Assembly: GCA_021018995.1 (NCBI GenBank)
Contig: CM037596.1
Coordinates: forward strand, 68,489,367 to 68,553,366
Reading direction: 5' to 3'
Length of the DNA stretch: 64,000 bases
Source of the DNA: Chloranthus sessilifolius
Taxonomy: Eukaryota; Streptophyta; Magnoliopsida; Chloranthales; Chloranthaceae
This document shows, piece after piece, positions 43,287-52,825 of the stretch. The position numbers were made by a program, and so were the translations under genes. The notes under the pieces were generated by a model. The model made no database searches, had not been told where the DNA came from, and saw only the letters and a program-made list of their open reading frames with translations. The stretch's first letter is position 1. The number at the start of each line of letters is the position of its first letter.

Positions 43287-44732
43287 TTGGAATCCCCTTC
43301 AATAAAAACCAAGATTTCTCAACTTTTGAAATCTTACCACAATGATATATGTAGTGATATACCAAATGCTTTTTGGGATCGTAAGAAACATATTGTTTCT
43401 CTTCCCTATAATCCTGATTTTAATGAACGACATATTTCAACTAAAGCAAGACCAAGTCAAATGAAACTTGCTTATTTGGAATTATGCAAAACTGAAATTG
43501 TTAGTTTATTGCACAAACAACTTATTCGTCCCAATCACTCCCCATGGAGTTGTACAACTTTTTATGTGAATAAAAATGTTGAACGAGAACGAGGAACTCC
43601 TCGTCTAGTTATCAATTATAAACCATTGAATGATTGCCTCCAATGGATTCGTTATCCTATTCCTAACAAAAAGGATTTGCTGGATCGCTTATATTCAGCC
43701 ACTATTTTCTCTAAATTTGATCTCAAATCAGGGTATTGGCAAATTCAGGTGGCCAAGACTGACAGATATAAAATCGTTTTTACTGTTCCTTTTGGACACT
43801 TTGAATGGAATGTTATGCCATTTGGCCTTAAAAATGCTCCTTCTGAATTTTAGAATATTATGAATGATATATTCACTCCATATACCGAATTTTCTATAGT
43901 CTATATTGATGACATACTTATCTTTTCAAAATCTATTGACCAGCATTTTAAACATTTAAAAATTTTTAAAGACATTATCCACAAAAATGGATTAGTTGTT
44001 TCTGCTCATAAAATCAAACTATTTCAAACATCTATTCGGTTTCTTGGTCATCATATTCACCAAGGCCAAATTATTCCAATTGCCCGAAGTATTGAATTTG
44101 CCTCAAAATTTCCTGATGTAATTCTGGACAAAACCCAATTACAGAGATTTTTGGACAGTCTGAATTATGTTACAAATTTTATTCCTAATCTGGCATATGA
44201 TGCAAAAATATTACAATCACGACTCCAAAAGAATCCATCCCCATGGACCGATGACCATACCAAAGCTGTTCGACAAATAAAATTTAAAGTTAAACAAATT
44301 CCCTGTCTTTCTTTAGCCAATCCACTTTGGTATAAGATAGTAGAGACAGATGCCTCCCAACTTGGTTATGGAGGAATCTTCAAACAACTCAATCCTTCCA
44401 AACAGAAGGAAGAATTAATCAGATACACGTCTGGTGTTTGGAAAGATGCCCAAACTAATTATTCAACCATCAAACAAGAAGTTTTAGCTATTGTCAAAAG
44501 TATTTAAAATTTTCAGGATGATTTGCTTAATCAGTCTTTTTTACTTAGGATAGACTGCAGTGTAGTAAAATCCGTTTTACAAAAAGATGTCAAAAATCTT
44601 GCATCAAAACAAATCTTTGCTAGATGGCAAGCTGAATTATCCTCCTTTGATTTTTAAATTGAATATATAAAAGGAGAGAAAAATTTTATCCCTGATTTTC
44701 TAACTAGAGAATTTTTGCAGGGTATTTCTTAA
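43287..44732 (+). pseudogene. Pararetrovirus reverse transcriptase and RNase H, unit A
   Basis: RT: RPSQMKLAYLELCKTEIV, HSPWSCTTFYVNKN, RLVINYKPLND, FSKFDLKSGYWQIQVA and FGHFEWNVMPFGLKNAPSEF. A TAG follows at 43851-43853, then the catalytic box IVYIDDILIFS (YIDD intact) and IRFLGHHIHQGQI. RNase H: YKIVETDASQLGYGGIF, TIKQEVLAIVKSI with a TAA just after, FARWQAELSSFDF with another TAA, and DFLTREFL. ORF1 ends with TAA at 44730-44732, directly followed by the ATG of ORF2. The TAG at 43851 also occurs in unit 2; the later ones are private to unit A. No integrase follows, as expected for Caulimoviridae. Confidence 0.88.
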
Positions 44733-45968
44733 ATGGCAGCATCCTCCTCAGGAGGAAAAGGCAAAGAAAGGGGCAATATCCCCTTATCTCCAACTCAAGA
44801 ATCCACAGATGATCATGCCCTTTGGACAATTATCCAAAGCAATAGATATCAAACAAAAGGAGGCTTTCAATTTAAAGACTCTGTGCAAAAAGATATTTCT
44901 CTCAATAAAGAGAAAACTTCTCTCAATAAAGAGAAGATTGAAACCAAAGATATTGCTTATATTCAAAAGGATGTATTTTCCACCATTCTGGTAATTGAAC
45001 CAGAAGACCAACAATGGATATCTAATCCTTGAGAAATAAAGAGAAGATATCTTGATAATCAAGGATTTCCTGCATTAGATGGCAAAACCCGTTTAATTGT
45101 AAAAGCAATTTTGACTGCTACTGGATCCATTACCTTTACCCATCATATGGAAAACCAACAGCCAGATAGCCCATTTACTTATAGTAAAGCTATTATTCAT
45201 AAAATTCTCAAATCATCCATTTGGGGTTTTGACCTAAATAAATCCCAAAAACTTAGTTTAGGCCACTCGTTCAATTATTGGGATTATATCTAGTCCTTCA
45301 CCAATGCCTTTTATTATATGAATCCCAAACATAAACATTCTTGGTTTCTAAAGATTTGTCCAGATATCCTTCAAACTGGTATTCCCAATTGGTTCTATAA
45401 TTGGTACAATCATTTCGGTCCAACCACCAAAATTTTGCCCAAATCATTAATTCCTTTATATAATTAATATGAAGGAGTTAAATTCAACGGAAAAAATCAT
45501 CATTATTCTGAAGTTGATTTCTTTTTCTTCACAGAATACAGTATTCCATGGATTTGGATGTGGAATATTAAAATTACCAATCTTGGCCATCTTCCTACAC
45601 TCCAAAGAACCTACTGGATCAGATGGTGGGATAATATTCCCGACTTTGACAAAAAACTGCTTGAAATTTCATCCATCATCTCTTAATATGCCAAAACAGC
45701 AAAAACTGAGGCTTTTTTATCTTCTTTAGAATTCAATCATTTTGAAATATTCAAAGCCATGATTCAAAAACAACATCCCGATTTATATGAAACGCAGATT
45801 AATCATCGTTGTCTTGCTTCCATGAAAGCCCATTTTCTTCAAACCTTTAATTCAGCATCCCATTCGGATGAAGATTCCCTCACTTCGTCTGAAAACAATA
45901 ATTCCTTCCATGTTCTAGCAGGAGAATCGCAACCAGACAGTCCTGATCAATCACTTGGTGAATATTGA
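44733..45968 (+). pseudogene. Pararetrovirus ORF2, unit A (unknown function)
   Basis: Starts MAASSSGGKGKERGN right at the ORF1 stop (TAA-ATG). It has a hydrophilic, Lys-rich N-terminus with a repeated SLNKEK. An aromatic-rich domain follows: SFNYWDYI, HKHSWFLKIC, PNWFYNWYNHFGPT and IPWIWMWNIKI with RWWDNIPD. The C-terminus is YAKTAKTEAFLSSLE, QKQHPDLYETQINHRC and SHSDEDSLTSSE, ending at 45966-45968. One frame of about 411 codons broken by four stops (near 45030, 45291, 45466, 45685). I do not recognise a named domain. The position suggests a caulimovirid-specific accessory or transactivator role, which is inference. Confidence 0.75.
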
Positions 45969-46731
45969 GATTCAATCATTAACCAGGTCAAAAGCAAGAA
46001 ATAATTTGTCAACAGCCAATACAGCTGTCCACCACTCATCAACAACCAATACAGCTGTCAACCAGCCAATACAGCTATCCACCACTCCAAGCAACCGCCA
46101 ATACAGCCAATGAAGTTGTCACTTCAAATTAGTAAAGGGGCAAATCAGCCAAAACAGCTATTTGTTCACGTATCATCATGGACCCAACCATTCAGATTAT
46201 TGCCGGCCAACACAGCCTCCAATAATCCTAGCTACTCAATATCTTTGCCAGCTGTCAAAGACACAAGCCATGAAGTCATCCTCTAAATAATGAAGCACTG
46301 ACGCATGCCCTTACGTCAGAACACAGTTATTAAGAGACGAAGTGACTGCATCCAATCCACATAGCACACGTGTCCCACTCCGCGGCGGATTTCAACCCGT
46401 TTCAAGTCCACAATCATCTATAAAAGGGTTAGCCTGGGGATTGTCCAGGACACCCAGCAATTTCCACAATTCCTTTCTCTTCTCTCTTGTTCTTTCTTTT
46501 AGTTTGTATCAGTGTGTATCGGAGAAGCTCTCCATATCGGTAAGCTTTTCTTTATTTATATTTTAATGCATGCATAGTAGTGTAATAGTGTGTGCATAGT
46601 TGTAAGATTCCTTATGTTTTGAGTTTTTAATTGTAAGTTTGGTTTATGAATATTTAATATATGATATAAGAGTTTTCTTCCCGTGCTTCTTCTTCCTCTT
46701 CCGTAACTACACTTTCCCCTCACTCTGTGTT
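45969..46731 (+). promoter_or_regulatory. Pararetrovirus intergenic region with promoter (unit A to unit 2)
   Basis: Contains four copies of CCAATACAGC (46010-46110), the altered as-1-like pair near 46300, and a TATA box at 46419-46426. The downstream conserved block is TTAGCCTGGGGATTGTCCAG. It ends at the primer site of unit 2. Compared with 39497-40104 it has ~150 extra bases at its start, including the CCAATACAGC repeats. Confidence 0.75.
46419..46426 (+). promoter_or_regulatory. TATA box, pararetrovirus promoter (second copy)
   Basis: TATAAAAG sits in the same context as 39791-39798. Confidence 0.75.
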
Positions 46732-46747
46732 TGGTATCAGAGCTATG
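46732..46747 (+). other. Pararetrovirus tRNA-Met primer site, unit 2
   Basis: TGGTATCAGAGCTATG matches the caulimovirid primer-site consensus over its first 12 bases. It marks position 1 of unit 2. Confidence 0.85.
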
Positions 46748-47302
46748 TCTGACTAAGCCAGTGGTAATTACATATGACGGGTGGCTAGTGTTGGAATATT
46801 GAGAAGGTAGTGCATCGTGATTAGGCTGGCTAATCATGGGCGTATGAACTACTGTTCATCATCTTCTTTAGCGATTTTTATGGAGGACTTATAATGGTCT
46901 ATTTAGATTTACTATTATGCTGTGGTAGCGTGAGAAGTCGCGTTGGGATGACTTGATGGCATTGTAGCAGTAAGTGCGTTGTTGCTGGTTGATTCCCCGT
47001 AAAAGTTATCGTAGACGGACACAGTTTTGCAACAGCAATCTACTAGTAAATCTAAATGAACTTCTGTAAGAAGTCCATAAAAATTTATGGAGAAGAAGGT
47101 AAATAGTAATTTACTATACTGATTAATAGTATTCCGAATCACTATTCAGTACAGTAAAACTATTACAACATTACTATTCCCATATGTAATTACAGCCTTA
47201 TTGCTTTTCACCAAAGCTCTTTTACCCTTACTTTTTTACTGTTTTAAAATTATAAAAAATAAAAAATAAAAAATAAAAAATAAAAAAAACCAATTTTATT
47301 TT
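46748..47302 (+). other. Pararetrovirus leader of unit 2 with hairpin
   Basis: Homologous to 40119-40683. Hairpin arms: TTTTTATGGAGGACTT near 46875 with AAGTCCATAAAAA near 47072, and TTTAGATTTACTATTA with CTAGTAAATCTAAA. Ends with an (AAAAAT)n-like run at 47260-47285. Confidence 0.7.
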
Positions 47303-48284
47303 ATGTCTCTTTTTAATTTTTCATCCAAAAAATTAATCAAAAATAAATAATTAGACAAATGGTCTCAAATTGATGACCAACAAAACCAATTAAATCGATG
47401 GGCAATTCCTTCCATCAATCTCAAAACAATCTATCAATATGGATGGAAAGATTGGTCCACCGACATATCAATCAAAACTACTGAGCAAACTCTCAGTATT
47501 AATGAAGAAAGTCAAAATGAAAGTTTTCAATTACTTTCAAATGAAGATTTATTGTACGACCTTCATTTTTTCAAATTTCTTCATTTAAGATGCATTCAAA
47601 CCCTTGACCTTATTAGGTCTTGAAGAAAGTAGTCTGCTCAGCACTCTTAGAGATGCTAGATGTCTTAACTGGCGTTCATCTCTTATGGCTGCTGTTGAGA
47701 CCGGCCTATGCTTTGTTCCAGTCTACTATAATATTTTTCCAAACTTAACTTTATCATTATCTGATAAAAATATTCTTCATGCTTGTACCCTTAACTTACA
47801 AACTGAAGGATACAACTTTATGCCTGGATCAGAGACCATTGCTCTGATCTGTCGCCTTCATTATAAGGTGATGACTTCCCAAGCTCCAAAAATTAACTAC
47901 CACATTGAACCAGGAAGGACGGTCTTAATTGAGACCAATAGCACTACAGCCAATGTTGCAACACCTAAACTAATTTAATGGAAAAATATTACTTTTCCTG
48001 ATGCTTGGCATATACCTCAAGCTGTCTCTCCAAAACCAATTTTACACCAAGAGATTAAACAAATTGTTCAAAATACCCAGGGAGATGTAATCTTAAAATT
48101 TGATAGATCTACATCCCACAGAACTTCTTATAGGAGTTCTTACTCTGAATCAAAGTCACGAGGTCCTTATAGAGTTTCTATACCCTCGACTGCTCGATCA
48201 TCTTATTCAGAAGTTAACTCATCTGTTCCTTCTGAATATAATCAACCTAATCTTGAAGGAATCCAAGTCTCTGAACAATAGATT
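47303..48284 (+). pseudogene. Pararetrovirus movement protein, unit 2
   Basis: Homologous to 40684-41662, and shares the early TAA (47348). An 11-base deletion near 47595 shifts the frame here. The core LLGLEESSLLSTLRDARCL continues in the ORF from 47604 through CTLNLQTEGYNFMPGSE (intact here, unlike unit A) to a stop at 47976. A Ser/Tyr-rich tail continues in the same frame to about 48284. Confidence 0.8.
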
Positions 48285-48366
48285 CCTCATGGGATATATA
48301 CCCAACAGCAGAGGGATTCCCCTACTACTAACGAGATGAATTTCTCAATCCATTAATAAAGTTTTT

Positions 48367-48414
48367 ATGGCTTTTACAAAACCAGAAAACTTTGTTATTA
48401 ATAGACAAGAAATC
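48367..48414 (+). pseudogene. Coat protein N-terminus of unit 2, interrupted by element C
   Basis: Sixteen codons, MAFTKPENFVINRQEI, identical in content to unit A. The reading continues at 60957 after the Tekay insertion and its duplicated AAATC. Confidence 0.85.
48410..48414. repeat. Target-site duplication AAATC, left
   Basis: AAATC directly precedes the element C LTR start and is repeated at 60952-60956. The undisturbed target is seen in unit A (GACAAGAAATCAATGC). Confidence 0.95.
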
Positions 48415-48627
48415 TGTAACATCCCAACCTTTTGGGCCTTGATCCGTAAGACTCGGTGCGTGTACCGGCGAATCATACGCCAAGGACCCCCCTTTTGACA
48501 GTGATGTAATGTTTATAGATCAAAGCCAACGAACCGGATTGATCTTATAAAGACTGGTTGTGGGAGTTTGAAACCCTCACACACGTTCTTTCGGTGTAGC
48601 TGCTCTACACTAAAGCAACAGAGCTAT

Positions 48628-48637
48628 GGTATAAAAA
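48628..48637 (+). promoter_or_regulatory. TATA box, element C 5' LTR
   Basis: TATAAAAAGG is preserved at 58706-58715 in the 3' LTR. Confidence 0.7.
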
Positions 48638-48994
48638 GGGAACCAAGGGCATTTAATTGCATATTAAATGCCTGTGAACGAGAGTTAAGAAGAGGAAGAG
48701 TGACCTTGAAGCATTAAATTGCCGTGATTAAAGAGATCGATCAGTTAGCATGGAGAGAAGCAGCTACTCGATCAAGGATCGGATTGATCTACTATGACTC
48801 AGAGAAAACCCAAATCGTCCTTGGAGCAAGGAAGAGGATTAATCTGAAATCAAGGTATGGAATGTGAAAATGTGTTTTTGATTTGTAGTGTGGAGTTGAA
48901 TTAGTGTGTATATAGGTGAGGATCATAAGAATTGAGATTGTTTCAAAGTGAGAAGTAATTGGGAGTGTTTTTTTTGGAAGAAACCAAAATTAAG

Positions 48995-49485
48995 CAAAAT
49001 CTGCTCATTTCGATCGATCGAATTATGGTTCGATCGATCGAAATGACAGTAAAAAGGGGAAAAAATAAAATTCTGAGAAATTCGTCCGATCGAAAATAAT
49101 TTCGATCGAACGAAAAAGTTTTCGATCGAACCTGTAGTTCGATCGAACAATTCGTATAGAAACAGAACATAAAAAAAAAAATTTGTGAGAATTCGACCGA
49201 TCGAATTAAATTCGATCGATCGAATTAAATTCAATCGATCAAATTATGTGATCTCGATCGAACGAATTGGGATTTGTCCGATCGAACTGTGATAAAGTAA
49301 ATGTCCTCTGAGGAATTTGACCGATCGAAATTTATTTCGATCGATCGAATTAGTTTCGTTCGATCGATTGGAAAAATTCGTCCGATCAAATAAGAATATG
49401 CTTTGTAGTTCTGGAAGAGGTCGACCGATCAAAATTTATTTCGATCGATCGAAACAGGGATTCGATCGATCGAAATTCCCAGATT
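48995..49485. repeat. TTCGATCGATCGAA motif array in 5' LTR
   Basis: About twenty half- or full-palindromes (TTTCGATCGATCGAAATT, TTCGTCCGATCGAA, TCGACCGATCGAA) are often paired around 3-8 base spacers and separated by 25-40 bases of unrelated sequence. Confidence 0.9.
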
Positions 49486-50894
49486 TCACCGTTTAGTGAG
49501 TTTTGACCGTGAGTTTTCACGGGGACTTTTGGCAGTGTGTTTTGCCTCGTTATAATAAATAAAAATAATCATGTTTAGGTAAGCTTCGTGATTAAAGGGG
49601 ACCCGACCTTTATGACGGCTTGAGCAAGCACGGGTCTGATCTGTGAGGTAGGGAAAACTTGATATCATGTGCATTGATTTCATTAACACGTGTGTTGTGA
49701 TATGATGCACTTTCCGGTTTGACTATGTGATTTCTGCATATGAATTCAAACTAATGAGGCATGTGACACATGTGAGTTGAAAATACGTAGAGTTTATGAA
49801 ACCTTCAAGAATCTTTGTGACATGCTTATGTGAATCCTTCACATTTCATTCCGGATTTTGATATAAACAATGATTATCACTTTACACGGCGACAAGCTAT
49901 ATGTATGCACTTACGATTTAAGGTTATGTGAATACCCGACCGACGTGGCGGTATAACCGTGACTGACGCGGCAGGATATCCGTGACTGGTACGACGGTCA
50001 ATCTGTACACCCTTTGTGTGATATGTGTATGTGCTATGTGACTCCTACCGTATAACGGTAACTTCGTTCGGCCACGTGCCCAACTCTATGGGGCCTTGGA
50101 TATATGTGCATATGACTCATGTGAGTGACGATGGTGGGTATTCCATCGGGGGCTTGAGGCTATAGTTCCTCATTCTATTACTTTAAGTAAAGCACCTTTA
50201 AGTTTCTTTTCCCATATCGGAATGAAAGTATGAGTTTGTGCATGAATCTTATTGGCATTGCATGTGTGTGTGTTAAGACTGTGAGAATTACCACTTTGCA
50301 TGTGTTTGGAATTACTTCGTTTTCATTGTGCCATAAGATATGTGTTGATGTTATGATAAGCATGTTATGAGATTTTCCCTGCTGAGCTTGGATGAAGCTC
50401 ATTCCATTACTAATGTCTCGTGTTCGAGAAGATATGGACAGAGAACCTCCGGAGAGGGGAGATCCATATTATTCCCCCGACGAGGATTCAGAGGAGCCGC
50501 ATCCTGAGAATTGTTTTATTTGTGCCCGACCTGAGTAGGTCCGACCTTGAGTTGTTAAATTCTTTTGAAATCATTTTGATTGTAAGGAGGCGAATGTCAA
50601 ATAATAATTCTTTATATTTTGTTGAACCATGTTTCGGTAAGGAAAGGTCCTTACCGGTGGTTCTTAACGGTTCTCTTTCCATAGACCTTCTTATGGAATT
50701 AGAACCGTCTTTTAGGTTTTTGAAATGATAATGATGTTTCATTATTTTGTTTATGTTACGGATTCGAAATGGTTCCGCTTAGATTCCGCTGTGCCTTTGT
50801 GCGTGACGCAAAGTGATCCGTTCCTGGGCTCGGCCTTAGCGCCAGCCCACTGACGGCACGGGTTTCGGGGCACCGAAATTTGGGCTGTCACAGT

Positions 50895-50906
50895 TGGTAT
50901 CAGAGC
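50895..50906 (+). other. Primer-binding site, tRNA-Met, element C
   Basis: TGGTATCAGAGC lies two bases after the LTR end and is the standard initiator tRNA-Met site of Tekay/Del elements. Confidence 0.93.
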
Positions 50907-51013
50907 ATGGCTTTAGAGATGCTCGACAAGTCTTAACCCTTCGAGATTAAGATTTGGTTGTGTACGAGGGACCTTCTATTAATGAGACTTTCGTTTCATT
51001 GTAACAAATCCTC

Positions 51014-52280
51014 ATGGAACATCGTGGAAGGGGTCGACCGAGAGGTAGTCGCCAAAGAGGTGAGAGGCATATTGAAGATATTCCTTCTAGATCCGGAAGA
51101 GATTTGAGACCGCCTCCAGTTGTGGAAGAGAGAAGTAGAGATGAACCTTCTGACAAGTTGACAAGGGCCATGGAAACAATCGCTAATGCAATGGCCCAGC
51201 AGACGGCGTTGCTTGCTGCCAACAACAGCCAGCAGCATCAGCCACCACCACCACCTCCTGCCCTCTTACCATCCTCATTTGTGGATTTCAGGAGATTGAG
51301 ACCTCCTGTATTCCATGGGCAGACGGATCCGCTTGAAGCGGAGAAATGGCTTAAACAAATGGAGAAGCTGCTAGAGAGATTGCAGAGCCCTGAGCATGAG
51401 AAAGTAGGATGGGCATCTTTTCAGTTGGAGGGTGATGCAGACATGTGGTGGAAGTCTGTGTTGCGAAAAAGAGAAGTGGAAGGTTCATATACTCAATGGA
51501 CCTGGACGAAATTTGTCGCAGCATTCTACAAGGAGTATTTTCCCAAGCAGGTCCGCAACCAATTGAAGAAGGACTTCACAAATCTAGTCCAAGGGAACAT
51601 GACCGTACAGGAGTACGGCAATGAGTTTGTGAGATTATCAAGATTTGCCCCTGAATTAGTCGCTACGGAAGAAATGAAGGCCGGTAGATTCGAGGAAGGC
51701 CTGAGACCGAACATCCAGGAGAGAGTGTCCATTTTTGAACTCGAGACGTATGCAGAAGTCATGGGAAAGGCGATTGTAGTGGAAAGGGATATAAACAAGA
51801 GGAAAGATTGGAAAAGTAAACCAAGTGTGGGAGGTACAAGTGAATATGACTACTCGGGGAATAAAAAGCTGAGGATGTCAGCACCTGCTCCAGTTCCAAG
51901 ATCAGCCAATTCAAATTTTCAAAGGTCAAATACATCTGCTCCGATGAGGCCGTTCCGACGAGAGGGCCCCACCCAAACTCAGACGTCTGGGGTATTAGTC
52001 ACACAAGGATCTTCTCGAGCTGCATCTACCAGTCCACAATTAAAGTGCGCTCGTTGCGGTAAACCTCACAAGACGTCTGACTGTAGAAGGGACACGGGCG
52101 GATGTTTTAAATGCGGGAAGATTGGCCACATGATTCGGGAGTGCCCAGAGATGAGGAAAGAGGGCTCCGTTTTGGCCACTACAGTATCGAAGCCTGCACA
52201 GTCCACGAAACCAGTTGTGAAGGGTCGTGCATTTGCTATAACCGCCGAAGACGCCTGCACAAGCAACGACGTGATCCAAG
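51014..52280 (+). CDS. Element C Gag (open, 422 codons to the donor site)
   Basis: Capsid precursor of the virus-like particle. Basic Arg/Gly-rich start (MEHRGRGRPRGSRQRGERH), then the retrotransposon gag domain: FVDFRRLRPPVFHGQTDPLE, WASFQLEGDADMWWKSVL, FVAAFYKEYFPKQVRNQLKK and MTVQEYGNEFVRLSRFAPEL. Next come the zinc-finger parts CARCGKPHKTSDC and CFKCGKIGHMIREC (C-x2-C-x4-H-x4-C). The ORF is intact. Read straight through, it ends at TAG 52349-52351 after 23 extra residues (GINLFCVKEF...). Spliced at 52280 it would fuse in frame to protease. The start is the first ATG after the primer site. Confidence 0.92.
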
Positions 52281-52418
52281 GTATAAATTTATTTTGTGTT
52301 AAAGAGTTTGACGGTTTATGTGAAGAAAGCGCATTGATAGGAAAGATCTAGGTACATATTGATGTGTGTGTGCATGCAATGCATGTCTGAATGTTAGTAT
52401 GTGTCTTAAATCATATAG
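52281..52418 (+). other. Putative intron between gag and protease, element C (138 bp)
   Basis: ATCCAAG|GTATAAATTT ... AATCATATAG|GTACACTCC. T-rich and A-rich inside. The in-frame TAG at 52349 terminates unspliced Gag. Removal joins CAA-G|GT-ACA, that is Q-G-T, and continues in the protease frame. The counterpart in element B (24900-25045) has the same flanks and a different length. Confidence 0.72.
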
Positions 52419-52825
52419 GTACACTCCAACTCTATCGTGAAAATGACGGTGATCGTTGTGTAGCACGAGTTCTGATAGATCCAGGGTCTACCCACTCGTA
52501 TATAACCCCGGAACTCGCAGAAAAGTTAAAAATCACACCCGAGGAGTTAGAGTTTACACTGAACGTAACAGTTCCTACGGGTAGTGCCGTGACTACAGAC
52601 ACTTGTTGCCGATCAGTCATTGTGCAAGTGGAGGACCAGAAGACAGTCGCAAACCTCATTTTGTTGAGTATGAGAGGACTCGACGTGCTTCTTGGCATGA
52701 ACTAGTTATCGGTATATTATGCAAGCGTGGATTGCCTACGGAAGATAGTCACTTTCCGCCCTCCGAGACAAAAGTCGTTCTGATTTGTCGGTGAAAAAGG
52801 GAAGGTAGGGCCGATCATCTCCGCA
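52419..52825 (+). pseudogene. Element C protease and PR-RT linker
   Basis: Aspartic protease of the polyprotein. It starts at the acceptor site with TLQLYRENDGDR, active-site region VLIDPGSTHSYI, AEKLKITPEELEFTLNVT, TTDTCCRSVIVQVED and GLDVLLGMN. There a TAG (52703-52705) replaces the Gln found in element B. The frame continues LSVYYASVDCLRKIVTFRP, meets a second stop (TGA, near 52791, consistent with CGA) and goes on to RT. An internal ATG at 52391 lies inside the intron and is not a convincing start. Confidence 0.83.

Larger units (their letters stand above)
38263..48414 (+). mobile_element. Tandem endogenous pararetrovirus array, first part
   Basis: Partial viroplasmin-type unit (38263-40104), complete unit A (40105-46731, 6627 bp from primer site to primer site), and the beginning of unit 2 (46732-48414). 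Head-to-tail order, a tRNA-Met primer site, no integrase and the MP-CP-PR-RT-RH order mark Caulimoviridae. The overall organisation (ORF1 polyprotein region plus an unrelated ORF2) is florendovirus-like. Genus assignment is tentative. All ORFs are broken. Confidence 0.85.
48415..50892 (+). repeat. Element C 5' LTR (2478 bp)
   Basis: Starts TGTAACATCCC and ends GGGCTGTCACA. TATA box at 48628; CGATCGATCG array at 48995-49485; a GTATGG donor-like site near 48855 downstream of the TATA. The minus-strand ORFs at 48923-49432 are products of the array. Confidence 0.95.

Noticed and set aside
48923..49432. Minus-strand ORFs rich in SIDR/RSIE words
   Set aside because: Translations of the same palindromic array in the element C LTR; equivalents at 59308-59538.
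50178..50742. ORFs near the 3' end of the LTR, repeated at 60239-60837
   Set aside because: Duplicated because they lie in both LTRs of element C; no coding signature.
52391..52418. ATG at 52391 as the protease start
   Set aside because: It lies inside the putative intron, and in element B the sequence upstream of the protease is not conserved; splicing from gag explains both copies better.
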